A stretch of 64,000 nt of DNA from an uncultured Oscillospiraceae bacterium (lineage in GTDB: Bacteria > Bacillota > Clostridia > Oscillospirales > Oscillospiraceae), in NCBI GenBank assembly GCA_934589145.1, contig CAKTNW010000003.1:1-64000 (forward strand), given 5' to 3'. Both the position numbers and the translations under genes were made by a program. Shown here in pieces: positions 42,260 through 51,000 of the stretch. Positions within the stretch are counted from its first letter, which is position 1; the number at the start of each line of letters is the position of its first letter. The notes under the pieces were generated by a model. The model was not told the origin of the DNA, ran no database searches, and worked only from the letters and a program-made list of their open reading frames with translations.

Positions 42260-43468
42260 CTAAAATGACTTGATCTGCCCGGCCAGCCTTCCGCTGCTCC
42301 AGGCCCACTGCAGGTTGTACCCGCCGCAGTCGCCGTCGATGTCCAGCACCTCGCCGCAGGCGTAGAAGCCCGGCACCAGGCGGCTCTCCATGGTGCGGGG
42401 ATCGAACTCGCCGCACCGCAGGCCGCCCGCCGTCACCTGCGCCTGGTCGAAGCCGCACACGCCGGTGACGGGCAGGGTGAAGCCCTTCGCCTGTGCCGCG
42501 ATCCGCCGCAGGTCGCCGTCGCTGAGGTCGGCGGCCCGCTGGTTGGTGAAGCCCGCCGCCTTGCACACCATCTGGCCCAGACGGCTGTGGAGCGCTCCGG
42601 TCAGCAGCGTGCCCGCCTCCCGGTCACCGGCGCTTTGCTGCCGCTGCCGCAGCCAGTCCAGCGTCTCACGCGGCTCCCAGTCGGGGAAAAGATCCAGCGT
42701 CACCGTCAGGCCGTCGCCGCCGGTGGCGGCGGCGCGGGAGATGTCGAAGATCACCGGGCCGCTGACACCGTACTCGGTGAACAGCACCTCGCCCCGGTTC
42801 CGGGCCAGCACCTCGCCGCCCCGGCGGATGGTCACCGCAGCCTCCGCTTTCACGCCCTTCAGGGCACGGGGATAGGTGGGATCAGTTTTGATCTGCACCA
42901 GGGAGGGGTACAGGGCCGTGCGGTGGTGGCCCAGCCCCTTGGCCAGCTGATAGCCGTCCATGACGCCGCCCACCTTGCCGCCTGCCGCGCCGCCCGCCGC
43001 CAGGATCACCCGGTCGGCGGTAAATTCCTCGCCGGACTCGGTACGAACGAGAAAGATATTGCCTTTTTTCTTGATGGCCGTCACCACGCAGCCGGTGCGC
43101 AGGTCGATGCCGCTGTTCTCCAGGGCAAAGCGCAGCACGTCCAGCACGCTGCCGGCCATGTTGCTGAAGGGATATACCCGCCCGCTGTCCTCCGCCGTGG
43201 TGAGCAGTCCCAGCCCGGCGAAGTACAGCAGCGTGCTTCCCACGTCGAAGTCCGCCAGCGCGTGGCGGCAGAAGCCCGGCGTCTCCCCGTGATAGTGGGC
43301 GGGGGAGACGTGGTGGTTGGTGAGGTTGCACCGGCCGTTGCCGGTGGCCATCAGCTTGCGGCCCACGCGGCCCTGCCGCTCCAGCAGCGTCACGGCGTGG
43401 CCGTTCTCCGCCGCCGTCAGCGCCGCCATCATCCCGGCGGCACCGCCGCCGATCACCAGAACCCTCAT
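42260..43468 (-). CDS. HI0933/YhiN-family FAD-dependent oxidoreductase
   Basis: The 402-residue protein starts with the FAD-binding GGGAAGMMAALTAAENG and has GRVGRKLMATGNGRCNLTN, VILAAGG, and the late GFYACGEVLDIDGDCGGYNLQWAWSSG, all diagnostic of this family (which includes BaiN). It binds FAD; the substrate is unknown, with flavin-dependent reduction of steroids or amines shown only for some members. It overlaps ruvX by four bases. Confidence 0.88.
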   Translation of the reverse strand: MRVLVIGGGAAGMMAALTAAENGHAVTLLERQGRVGRKLMATGNGRCNLTNHHVSPAHYHGETPGFCRHALADFDVGSTLLYFAGLGLLTTAEDSGRVYPFSNMAGSVLDVLRFALENSGIDLRTGCVVTAIKKKGNIFLVRTESGEEFTADRVILAAGGAAGGKVGGVMDGYQLAKGLGHHRTALYPSLVQIKTDPTYPRALKGVKAEAAVTIRRGGEVLARNRGEVLFTEYGVSGPVIFDISRAAATGGDGLTVTLDLFPDWEPRETLDWLRQRQQSAGDREAGTLLTGALHSRLGQMVCKAAGFTNQRAADLSDGDLRRIAAQAKGFTLPVTGVCGFDQAQVTAGGLRCGEFDPRTMESRLVPGFYACGEVLDIDGDCGGYNLQWAWSSGRLAGQIKSF

Positions 43469-43890
43469 CGCTGTCCCTCCAGCCGCTTCCGGGTCAGATA
43501 GCCCTCCAGCATCAGCGAAGCCGCCACCGCGTCTACGGTCTTTTTCCGCTGTCTGCCGTTTTTGCCGTTATTGAACAGGATGGCGTGGGCTTCCACGGTG
43601 CTGCGCCGCTCGTCCCACAACGTAACGTCCAGCCCCGTGGCCTCCCGCAGGGTGTCGGCATAGGCGGCGCACTTCTCCGCACGGGGCCCCAGGGTGCCGT
43701 CCATGTTCTTGGGATAGCCCAGCACCAGCTCCGTCACGCCGTGCTCCCGCACCAGGCGGCAGAGCTCCGCCGTCACCACGTCGGCCTTGCGGCTGTCGAT
43801 AACGGTGGAGTACCCCGCCAGCGTGGCGGTGGCGTCGGAGATGGCCACGCCGGTGTGGGCGTCGCCGTAGTCGATGGCCATGATCTTCAT
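43465..43890 (-). CDS. ruvX: RuvX/YqgF Holliday-junction resolvase-like protein
   Basis: The 141-residue protein matches YqgF: MAIDYGDAHTGVAISDA at the start, LGYPKNMDGTLGPRAEK, TLWDERRSTVEAH and a late DAVAASLMLEGYL. It acts as an RNase H-like nuclease in rRNA maturation or recombination. The ATG at 43890 follows AGGAGGTTTTTCCCT; a longer frame upstream is not needed. Confidence 0.92.
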   Translation of the reverse strand: MKIMAIDYGDAHTGVAISDATATLAGYSTVIDSRKADVVTAELCRLVREHGVTELVLGYPKNMDGTLGPRAEKCAAYADTLREATGLDVTLWDERRSTVEAHAILFNNGKNGRQRKKTVDAVAASLMLEGYLTRKRLEGQR

Positions 43891-43991
43891 AGGGAAAAAC
43901 CTCCTGATGGGGGAAATATTCCTGTCTATCATACCGCGTTTTCCGCAATTTCGCAACAGGGAAAAGAGAAGGGGGAGGGGATGGTTCCGTC

Positions 43992-44019
43992 TTGACATCT
44001 GCCGGAAAACGGGTATAAT
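43992..44019 (+). promoter_or_regulatory. Promoter of a short antisense RNA
   Basis: TTGACA (43992-43997), 16-bp spacer, TATAAT (44014-44019). No ORF follows; the transcript would end at the terminator at 44083-44116. Confidence 0.7.
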
Positions 44020-44025
44020 AAAAAC

Positions 44026-44116
44026 AAGGGTACTGCACCGCAGAGCGGTTTGACCCTACAACAGTGTTATTTTTCTATGTAGAAAAACCGTCACTTGGCA
44101 GAGTGGCGGTTTTTTC
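44026..44116 (+). ncRNA. Candidate antisense RNA (type I antitoxin-like)
   Basis: An RNA of about 90 nt is predicted between the promoter at 43992 and the stem AAAACCGTCAC/GTGGCGGTTTT with T tail. It has no ORF with a ribosome site and is complementary to the 3' end of the small peptide mRNA read from the other strand. Predicted from signals only. Confidence 0.5.
44083..44116. terminator. Shared bidirectional terminator of the peptide/antisense pair
   Basis: The stem AAAACCGTCAC with GTGGCGGTTTT (one wobble) has T runs in both directions and can end both converging transcripts. The peptide stop codon lies inside the stem. Confidence 0.75.
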
Positions 44117-44171
44117 TTTCCTTGATGATAATGGTAACCGTGAAGTTGCCCACATGGAAAGTAATTCTCAA
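44091..44171 (-). CDS. 26-residue peptide with very strong ribosome site, candidate type I toxin
   Basis: A TTG start at 44171 is preceded by AAAGGAGGTGATAGC, an extended match to the 16S anti-Shine-Dalgarno. The frame encodes LRITFHVGNFTVTIIIKERK then NRHSAK: a hydrophobic stretch and a basic end. The ribosome site is half covered by a 9-bp hairpin (CTATCACCT 44174-44182 with AGGTGATAG 44193-44201). Its promoter is TTGACA-17-TACACT at 44246-44274. An antisense RNA overlaps the 3' end. The layout resembles BsrG/SR4 or TxpA/RatA, but the peptide is not one I can name. Confidence 0.5.
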   Translation of the reverse strand: MRITFHVGNFTVTIIIKERKNRHSAK

Positions 44172-44245
44172 AGCTATCACCTCCTTTCCAGAAGGTGATA
44201 GGATCGAAACCGCCCCGCTTTGTATGCAATACCCTTGCAGGAACA

Positions 44246-44274
44246 AGTGTAGCACATGAACAGAATTTTGTCAA
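44246..44274 (-). promoter_or_regulatory. Promoter of the small peptide mRNA
   Basis: Minus-strand TTGACA (44269-44274), 17-bp spacer, TACACT (44246-44251), giving a leader of about 70 nt. Confidence 0.7.
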
Positions 44275-44332
44275 TGTAAAACACCGGCGCTCCAACACCC
44301 CAAAAATCCCCGTAAAATCACGCAAAAAGAGG

Positions 44333-44361
44333 TTGACCTTCTCAAAAAAGTATGCTATAGT
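44333..44361 (+). promoter_or_regulatory. Promoter of the rpmG-secE-nusG operon
   Basis: TTGACC (44333-44338), 17-bp spacer, TATAGT (44356-44361). It gives a leader of about 130 nt before rpmG. Confidence 0.75.
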
Positions 44362-44499
44362 GGACATTACCTGTGAGTGGGTGCTTTCTTTTTGTGCGCT
44401 TTTTCGCTTTGGGCGCGGAGAAAGAACGACCACGATATCAGGGAGGCAAACGGGTGTCCCCACAGGGAAATACCTAATCTAATAAGGAGGTGCCGTTAC

Positions 44500-44649
44500 A
44501 TGCGCGTGAAAATCACTCTCAGATGCAACGAGTGCAAGCAGAGAAACTACAACACGATGAAGAACAAGAAGAATACCCCTGACAAGCTTGAGCTGAACAA
44601 GTATTGCCCCTTCTGCAGAAAGCACACCGTCCACACCGAGACGAAGTAA
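44500..44649 (+). CDS. rpmG: 50S ribosomal protein L33
   Basis: The 49-residue protein is L33 with the zinc-binding form: CNECKQRNY and [10 protein letters not shown]. The ATG at 44500 has AAGGAGGTGCCG upstream. It opens the conserved rpmG-secE-nusG block. Confidence 0.95.
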   Translation: MRVKITLRCNECKQRNYNTMKNKKNTPDKLELNKYCPFCRKHTVHTETK

Positions 44650-44667
44650 TCGGAAGGAGAAACTACG

Positions 44668-44877
44668 ATGGCTGAAGAAAAGAAAGTCAAGGATCGCGGC
44701 CGCTGGTTCCGCGAAATGAAAAGCGAGCTGAAGAAGGTCGTGTGGCCCTCCGGCAAGGAGACTGCCAAGAACACCGGTACGGTGCTGCTGTGCTCCCTGA
44801 TCGTCGGCGCGTTCATCTGGATCTTCGACGCGGTTGCCGTTCTGGCAGTCAACACATTGATCGGCTTGTTCGCGTAA
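44668..44877 (+). CDS. secE: Preprotein translocase subunit SecE
   Basis: The 69-residue protein has the SecE pattern WFREMKSELKKVVWPSGKE followed by a single hydrophobic helix. It is the bacterial short form. It lies between rpmG and nusG. Confidence 0.95.
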   Translation: MAEEKKVKDRGRWFREMKSELKKVVWPSGKETAKNTGTVLLCSLIVGAFIWIFDAVAVLAVNTLIGLFA

Positions 44878-44887
44878 GGAGCGGGCT

Positions 44888-45412
44888 ATGGCTGACAATG
44901 CGAAGTGGTATGTGATCCATACCTATTCCGGCTACGAAAACGCGGTGAAAGCCGCCATCGAGAAGTCTGTGACCAACCGCCATTGCGAGGACATGGTTCT
45001 GCGCATGGAGATCCCCATGGAGACCGTGACGGAAGTGACCGAATCGGGCGTCATGAAGGAAGTGGAACGCAAGGTGTTCCCCGGTTATGTGCTGATCAAG
45101 ATGGTGCTGACCGATGAAACGTGGCACATCATCCGCAACATCCGCGGCGTTACCGGGTTTGTGGGCGAGGCCAACAAGGCCATCCCCCTGACAGACGAGG
45201 AAGTGCGCCAGATGTCGCTGGAGAAGCACGAGATCGTGGTAAAGTACAACGTGGGCGAGACCGTGAAGATCACGGACGGCCCTCTGGCCAGCTTTACCGG
45301 TATCGTGGAGGAGATCGAGCCCGAGAAGAACAAGGTTCGCGTGGTGGTCTCCATGTTCGGCAGAGAGACGCCGGTGGAGCTGGAGCTCGACCAGGTGGAG
45401 GTTCTGTCCTGA
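44888..45412 (+). CDS. nusG: Transcription termination/antitermination factor NusG
   Basis: The 174-residue protein has the NGN domain (KWYVIHTYSGYENAVKAAIE, FPGYVLIKM, VTGFVG) and a C-terminal KOW motif (VKITDGPLASFTGIVEEIEPEKN). It couples RNA polymerase to translation and, with Rho, to termination. Confidence 0.96.
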   Translation: MADNAKWYVIHTYSGYENAVKAAIEKSVTNRHCEDMVLRMEIPMETVTEVTESGVMKEVERKVFPGYVLIKMVLTDETWHIIRNIRGVTGFVGEANKAIPLTDEEVRQMSLEKHEIVVKYNVGETVKITDGPLASFTGIVEEIEPEKNKVRVVVSMFGRETPVELELDQVEVLS

Positions 45413-45526
45413 CGCACAGCAGGCTCTGTGCAAGTGGGAGAGACGCAAAGACATACGCGTCTCGCCAAGAGCGGTTCTTACACCGGGTAAGCCGCTACCA
45501 CATTTTATTAAAGGAGGTGCCTTAAA

Positions 45527-45952
45527 ATGGCACAGAAAGTCGTTGGTTATGTGAAGCTGCAGATCCCTGCAGGCAAAGCAACTCCCGCACCCCCCGTTGG
45601 CCCCGCTCTGGGTCAGCACGGCATCAACATTGCCGCCTTTACCAAGGAATTCAACGAGCGCACCAAGAATGACATGGGCCTGATCATCCCCGTGGTGATC
45701 ACCGTCTATGCTGACCGTTCTTTCTCTTTCATCACCAAGACTCCCCCCGCTGCCGTCCTGATCAAGAAGGAATGCAACATCGAGTCCGGTTCCGGCGTGC
45801 CCAACAAGGAAAAGGTCGCCACCATCTCCAAGGCTTCCATCCAGAAGATCGCCGAGCTGAAGATGCGCGATCTGAACGCTGCTTCCCTGGAAGCCGCTAT
45901 GAGCATGATCGCCGGTACCGCCCGCTCCATGGGCGTTGTCGTCGGCGAGTAA
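45527..45952 (+). CDS. rplK: 50S ribosomal protein L11
   Basis: The 141-residue protein is L11: [44 protein letters not shown], and late AGTARSMGV. It forms the GTPase-centre stalk base. The ATG at 45527 has AAAGGAGGTGCC upstream. Confidence 0.96.
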   Translation: MAQKVVGYVKLQIPAGKATPAPPVGPALGQHGINIAAFTKEFNERTKNDMGLIIPVVITVYADRSFSFITKTPPAAVLIKKECNIESGSGVPNKEKVATISKASIQKIAELKMRDLNAASLEAAMSMIAGTARSMGVVVGE

Positions 45953-45965
45953 GGAGGGTGTAACG

Positions 45966-46658
45966 ATGTTTAGAGGTAAGAAATATAAAGAGATCGCCAA
46001 GCAGATCGACAAGGCTACCCTGTATGATCCCAAAGAGGGTCTGGAGCTGATCTGCAAGACCGCCAGCGCCAAGTTCGACGAGACCGTCGAGCTGCATGTG
46101 AAGCTGGGTGTTGACTCCCGTCACGCTGACCAGCAGGTCCGCGGCGCCATCGTGCTGCCCAACGGCACCGGCAAGACCGCCCGCGTCCTGGTGTTCGCCA
46201 AGGGCGACAAGGCTGACGCCGCCCGCGAGGCTGGCGCCGACTTCGTTGGCGATATGGATATGGTCGAGAAGATCCAGAAGGAAAACTGGTTCGATTTCGA
46301 TGTGGTCGTCGCTTCTCCCGACATGATGGGCGTTGTGGGCCGCCTCGGTAAGATCCTGGGCCCCAAGGGTCTGATGCCCTCCCCCAAGGCCGGTACCGTC
46401 ACGCCCGACGTGGCCAAGGCCGTCAAGGAAGTCAAGGCCGGTAAGGTCGAGTATCGTCTGGACAAGACCAACATCATCCACTGCCCCATCGGCAAGGTCT
46501 CCTTCGGTGCTGACAAGCTGTATGAGAACTATTCCGCTCTCATCGGCGCCATCATCAAGGCCAAGCCCGCCGCTGCCAAGGGCCAGTATATCAAGTCCTG
46601 CGTGGCCGCTTCCACCATGGGCCCCGGCGTCAAGATGAACGCCCAGAAGCAGCTGTAA
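45966..46658 (+). CDS. rplA: 50S ribosomal protein L1
   Basis: The 230-residue protein is L1, with [25 protein letters not shown] and [26 protein letters not shown]1 also represses its own operon in related bacteria. It starts 14 bp after rplK. Confidence 0.96.
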   Translation: MFRGKKYKEIAKQIDKATLYDPKEGLELICKTASAKFDETVELHVKLGVDSRHADQQVRGAIVLPNGTGKTARVLVFAKGDKADAAREAGADFVGDMDMVEKIQKENWFDFDVVVASPDMMGVVGRLGKILGPKGLMPSPKAGTVTPDVAKAVKEVKAGKVEYRLDKTNIIHCPIGKVSFGADKLYENYSALIGAIIKAKPAAAKGQYIKSCVAASTMGPGVKMNAQKQL

Positions 46659-46692
46659 GCTACAAAAAGCTGCAAAAACCGTTATCTTTTGC

Positions 46693-46721
46693 TTGACAAT
46701 CCGTCCGGCAATGGATATAAT
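46693..46721 (+). promoter_or_regulatory. Promoter of rplJL
   Basis: TTGACA (46693-46698), 17-bp spacer, TATAAT (46716-46721). Confidence 0.85.
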
Positions 46722-46727
46722 ACTAGA

Positions 46728-46836
46728 TGCGTTCCAAAGACAGCAGGTGGCGCAAGCCGTAAATCCTGCCGAGGATGGCAATATTTCATGATTGCTGACA
46801 CCATCCTCATGTCTTGCGGCATGGGGATGGTTTTTT
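46728..46836 (+). promoter_or_regulatory. L10 leader with terminator/antiterminator
   Basis: The leader has the AGACAGCAGGTGGC...AAATCCTGCCGAGG core typical of ribosomal L10 leaders. CCATCCTCAT (46801-46810) can pair with ATGGGGATGG (46821-46830) followed by TTTTTT, a terminator, or with the earlier GAGGATGG (46771-46778), an antiterminator. Binding of L10(L12)4 is the known control. Confidence 0.85.
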
Positions 46837-46908
46837 CTCTAAGAACGCACCTCGTTTCCCTGGTACACGGAGGTGTACCGCAAAATCTCATGGAGGTGAA
46901 CAAGAAGA

Positions 46909-47445
46909 ATGCCCAACGCAAAAGTACTGTCTGAAAAGCAGGCGATCGTGGCGGCTCTGACCGATAAGGTGCAGAACGCGGCTGCCGGCGTCCTTGTGGA
47001 TTACAAGGGCATCACCGTGGCGGAGGATACCGCGCTGCGTGCCAAGTGCCGTGAAAACGACATCGAGTACACCGTCGTCAAGAACACCCTGCTGCGCTTT
47101 GCATTCAACAACTGCGGTCTGAACGAGCTGGACGATCAGCTCAACGGCACCACGTCCCTGGCCATCTGCGCCAGCGATCCCGTGGCTCCCGCCCGCGTCA
47201 TTGCTGAATTCGCAAAGAAGCTCAACGGCAAGTTCGAGATCAAGGGCGGCTTCATGGAAGGCAAGGTCGTTTCCATGGACACCGTCAATGCTCTGGCTTC
47301 CATCCCCGCACTGCCTGTCCTGCAGGCCCAGGTGCTGGGTACCATGCTGGCGCCCATCTCTGCTCTGGCCTGCGTCATCAAGCAGATCGCCGAGAAGCAG
47401 GGCGCGCCCGCCGAGGCTGCTGCTGAAGAAGCCGCTGCCGAGTAA
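46909..47445 (+). CDS. rplJ: 50S ribosomal protein L10
   Basis: The 178-residue protein is L10: LSEKQAIVAALTDKVQNAAAGVLVDYKGITV and VKNTLLRFAF. Its Ala-rich tail binds L7/L12. It is controlled by the leader upstream. Confidence 0.96.
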   Translation: MPNAKVLSEKQAIVAALTDKVQNAAAGVLVDYKGITVAEDTALRAKCRENDIEYTVVKNTLLRFAFNNCGLNELDDQLNGTTSLAICASDPVAPARVIAEFAKKLNGKFEIKGGFMEGKVVSMDTVNALASIPALPVLQAQVLGTMLAPISALACVIKQIAEKQGAPAEAAAEEAAAE

Positions 47446-47497
47446 GCATCCCCCTATTTTACACAAAACATTATTCTAACAACAGGAGGCTATTACA

Positions 47498-47869
47498 ATG
47501 TCTGAGAAAGTTACTGCTATGATCGAAGAGATCAAGGGTCTGACTGTTCTGGAGCTCAGCGAGCTGGTTCACGCTCTGGAGGAAGTTTTCGGTGTTTCCG
47601 CTGCCGCTATGGCCGCTCCCGCTGCTGGCGCTGCTGCTCCCGCTGCTGAGGAGAAGACCGAGTTCGACGTGGTTCTGACCGGTTTCGACGCCGCTCAGAA
47701 GATCAAGGTCATCAAGGTCATCCGCGAGGTCATGGGTCTGGGTCTGGCCGAGGCCAAGGCTGCTGTCGAGGGCGCTCCCACCACCATGAAGGAAGCCCTG
47801 TCCAAGGAGGACGCCGAGGCTCTGAAGAAGCAGGTCGAGGAAGTCGGCGGCAAGGTCGAGCTGAAGTAA
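47498..47869 (+). CDS. rplL: 50S ribosomal protein L7/L12
   Basis: The 123-residue protein is L12: N-terminal dimer part, Ala-rich hinge ([16 protein letters not shown]) and C-terminal domain with [28 protein letters not shown] terminator follows at once; rpoB, the usual next gene, is absent. Confidence 0.97.
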   Translation: MSEKVTAMIEEIKGLTVLELSELVHALEEVFGVSAAAMAAPAAGAAAPAAEEKTEFDVVLTGFDAAQKIKVIKVIREVMGLGLAEAKAAVEGAPTTMKEALSKEDAEALKKQVEEVGGKVELK

Positions 47870-47883
47870 GTTTCTTACAAGCG

Positions 47884-47922
47884 ATAAAAAACAGGAGATG
47901 CATCGCATCTCCTGTTTTTTTA
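47884..47922 (+). terminator. Terminator of rplJL
   Basis: AAAAAACAGGAGATGC and GCATCTCCTGTTTTTTT form a perfect stem with a T tail. Confidence 0.93.
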
Positions 47923-47975
47923 TACCTCTCACTAGCTCAAATAGCGCGTGCGCCATTGTTTTACCGAACAGCATA

Positions 47976-48010
47976 AAAAATGGCCACCCTTTTGGGTGGC
48001 CATTTTTATG
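47976..48010. terminator. Terminator of the ssnA-ygfK operon
   Basis: AAAAAATGGCCACCC and GGGTGGCCATTTTT form a stem about 20 bp after the ygfK stop. Confidence 0.88.
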
Positions 48011-48025
48011 CGATCGAAACGTACC

Positions 48026-50980
48026 TTACGCGAACAGGTAGCTGTACTTGTCGCGGAGGGTGACGATCAGCGTCTCCAGATCGGCGGGCAGACCGTTGTT
48101 GGCGTCGCCCAGATCGTAGTCCTTGGGCTCGCCGAAGGTGCGGACGCGCACCTTGTCGCCGCCCAGGAACAGGACGCCTGCGTTATGGGAATCCACCATG
48201 TCCTCAGCGGTCTGGAACAGGGTGAACTTGTCGTGGCAGGGCTCGGAGGCGTAGGGGCAGAACTGGGTGCAGTTGCCGCACTCGTTGCACATCTTGTCCA
48301 CATGGACGATCTGGTGCTTGCCGTCGGCCATGGCGATGGCCACGTTGGCGCGGTTGGGGCAGGAATCCACGCAGTTCTCGCACAGCGTCTTGCACTGCAG
48401 GCAGCGCTGGCCCTCCTGGCAGGGATACTCGGCCATCTTCAGCACGCCCTTCTTGGCGGCGGCGTCAGCGATGGTGACGTAGGCCTGGGCGGGGATCTCG
48501 TAGGTATGGGGCGCACCGATGACCTCGGCGGCGAAGGCGGCGGCATCGGCAATGCCCTCCACCACGGTGGCGGGGCCGCGGGTGGCGTCACCGGCGGCGT
48601 ACACGCCCTCGATATTGGTCTTGAAGGCGGGACGGCCCTTCTTATCCAGCTGGATGCCGTTGGCGGCCATCAGGGCGTCGTCCACCTGCTCGCCCACGGC
48701 GGAGATCACCAGGTCGCAGGGGATGTCAAAGAACTCACCGCTGCCCACGGGGCTGCGGCGGCCGGAGGCGTCTGCCTCGCCCAGCACCATCTTCTCGCAC
48801 GTCAGCACGCCGTCGGCCTGCTTCACGGGGGCGGCCAGCTCGGCGAAGGTCACGCCGTCGGCCAGGGCCAGGGCCAGCTCATGCTCGTCGGCGGGCATGT
48901 ACTTGCGGGTACGGCGATAGACCAGGGTCACATTCTTGGCACCGCTGCGCTTGGCAAGGCGGGCCGCGTCCATAGCGGTGTTGCCGCCGCCGATGACGGC
49001 GATATTACCGGCCACGGAGATGTTGCCGGCCTTGACGCCCTTCATCCACTGGATGGCACCGGCCACGTCACCGGCGATATCCAGCTTGCCGGGCTTCCAG
49101 GCACCCACGGCAAACAGGATGTGGGTATAGCCCTGCTGCTTCAGCTCGGCCACGGAGGGTGCGGGCGCGCCGCACTTGACCTCGACGCCGTACTTCTCCA
49201 TCATGGCGATGTCCTTGGCGATGGTCTCGTTGGCGATACGGAAGCTGGGGATGACGTGACGGGGCACGCCGCCCAGCTCCTTCTCACGCTCGAAGATGGT
49301 GACGGCGATACCGGCGCGGGCCAGGAAGTTGGCGGCGGCGATACCGGTGGGGCCGCCGCCGATGATGGCGGCCTTCTTGCCGGAGATCTTCTCGGTGGGA
49401 CGGATGTTGGCCATGACGGCGCTGTAACCGTTCTTGGCGGCCACCAGCTTGGCGTCACGGATGTGGACGGACTCCTCATAGAAATTGCGGGAGCACTTGG
49501 TCTGGCAGCGGTGGGCGCAGATGGTGCCGGTCAGGAAGGGCAGGGGGTTCTTCTCGGTGATCAGCTTCAGGGCCGGGCCGTACAGGCCCTTGTTCACCAG
49601 CTCCAGATACTCGGGGATGTCCTGGGCGATGGGGCAGCCGCCCTTGCAGGGCGCGCTGAAGCAGTCGATCCAAGGCACGCTCTTCTCGCTCTTGCGGCTG
49701 GGCAGGGGCTTGATGGGTTTGACGTGGTGAACGTCGGTGTGGCTGGCGGTGCTCATCTCGCAGATGGCCTGGGTATCGGTGCCGCAGAAGGGCTTGTAGG
49801 TCATGTGCTCCACCTTCTCCACCATCTGGAGCAGGCGGTTGTAGCCGCCGGGCTTCAGGATCGTGGTGGCCACGGTGATGGGCCAGATACCGGCGGCAAA
49901 CAGCTTGTCGCAGTTGAAGTACTCGGCGCCGCCGGCGAAGGAGATGCGCATCTTGCCCTGGAACTGGCGGGAAATGCGGTGGCACATCTCGATGGTCAGG
50001 GGGAACAGGGAGCGGCCGGACATGTACATCTCCTCGTTGGGCAGCTCACCGCGGGTGGTGTCCACCGGGAAGGTGTTAGAGAGCTTCAGGCCGAACTCCA
50101 GCCCACAGCTGTCGGCCAGGGCCTGCAGACGCTCGAACATGGGCACGGCGTCGGCCCACTGGAGATCCTCGTTGAAGTGGTGCTCGTCAAACACGATGTA
50201 GTCGTAGCCCATGCTGTCCAGGGTGCGGCGGGCGGTCTCGTAGCCCAGGATGGTGGGGTTGCACTTGACGAAGGTGTGCAGGTGCTTCTCGGTGATCAGA
50301 TAGCTGGCGATGCGCTCGATCTCGTCGGGAGGGCAGCCGTGGAGGGTGGACACGGTGACGCTGCGGCTGACGCGGGGGTCGATGGCGTCGATGTAGGCGC
50401 TCTCCTCCGGGAACAGCTCCTTCAGGACGGCCTTGCACTCGCCGAAGATGGCGGTCTTGTTGGCGTCCTTCATGCCCTCGATATAGGTGTTGACCTTGTC
50501 GCCTTTGATGCCTTCCAGATCATAGCCCACGGACATGTTGAACACGAACCCGTTGGGGTCGCCCAGACCGTACACCTTGCTGAGCACCTTCAGGGCGCAC
50601 CAGGCCTTGATATACTCGTCCATGGCCTGGGGGATGGTCAGTTCGGTGGACCACTCCTGGTTGTAGCCCTCGTCATTGGCCAGGATGCAGGGACGGGGCA
50701 CACAGGCGGCCAGATCGGCGCCGTCCATCTTCTGGACGGTCTTGACCTCGAAGAAGCGGGCACCGGCCATATAGGCGGCGATGATGTTCTGGGCCAGCTG
50801 GCTGTTGGGGCCGGCGGCGGGGCCGAAGGGAGTCTCGATCCGCTCGCCGAAGATGGGCAGGGATTTGCCGGTGGCGTGATAGGCCTTGCGCACGCCGAAG
50901 ATCTCGCCGCAGTTGGCGTATTCGGTGACCACCCAGTTCATCAGGGATTTGAAGGGGATGGGATACATTTTTTCAGACAT
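48026..50980 (-). CDS. ygfK: YgfK-like multi-domain Fe-S flavoprotein (putative selenate reductase subunit)
   Basis: The 984-residue protein has an N-terminal dihydroorotate-dehydrogenase-like barrel, a GltD-like Fe-S helical part (CKGGCPIAQDIPEYLELV, CAHRCQTKCSR, about 460-530), an FAD/NAD Rossmann pair (IIGGGPTGIAAANFLARAG, VIGGGNTAMDAARLAKR) and C-terminal ferredoxin motifs (CLQCKTLCENCVDSCP, CNECGNCTQFCP). The order matches YgfK (E. coli about 1030). With SsnA it belongs to selenium-linked purine breakdown clusters; its substrate is unproven. Confidence 0.9.
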   Translation of the reverse strand: MSEKMYPIPFKSLMNWVVTEYANCGEIFGVRKAYHATGKSLPIFGERIETPFGPAAGPNSQLAQNIIAAYMAGARFFEVKTVQKMDGADLAACVPRPCILANDEGYNQEWSTELTIPQAMDEYIKAWCALKVLSKVYGLGDPNGFVFNMSVGYDLEGIKGDKVNTYIEGMKDANKTAIFGECKAVLKELFPEESAYIDAIDPRVSRSVTVSTLHGCPPDEIERIASYLITEKHLHTFVKCNPTILGYETARRTLDSMGYDYIVFDEHHFNEDLQWADAVPMFERLQALADSCGLEFGLKLSNTFPVDTTRGELPNEEMYMSGRSLFPLTIEMCHRISRQFQGKMRISFAGGAEYFNCDKLFAAGIWPITVATTILKPGGYNRLLQMVEKVEHMTYKPFCGTDTQAICEMSTASHTDVHHVKPIKPLPSRKSEKSVPWIDCFSAPCKGGCPIAQDIPEYLELVNKGLYGPALKLITEKNPLPFLTGTICAHRCQTKCSRNFYEESVHIRDAKLVAAKNGYSAVMANIRPTEKISGKKAAIIGGGPTGIAAANFLARAGIAVTIFEREKELGGVPRHVIPSFRIANETIAKDIAMMEKYGVEVKCGAPAPSVAELKQQGYTHILFAVGAWKPGKLDIAGDVAGAIQWMKGVKAGNISVAGNIAVIGGGNTAMDAARLAKRSGAKNVTLVYRRTRKYMPADEHELALALADGVTFAELAAPVKQADGVLTCEKMVLGEADASGRRSPVGSGEFFDIPCDLVISAVGEQVDDALMAANGIQLDKKGRPAFKTNIEGVYAAGDATRGPATVVEGIADAAAFAAEVIGAPHTYEIPAQAYVTIADAAAKKGVLKMAEYPCQEGQRCLQCKTLCENCVDSCPNRANVAIAMADGKHQIVHVDKMCNECGNCTQFCPYASEPCHDKFTLFQTAEDMVDSHNAGVLFLGGDKVRVRTFGEPKDYDLGDANNGLPADLETLIVTLRDKYSYLFA

Positions 50981-51000
50981 GGGATGTCCTCCTTGTCGTT

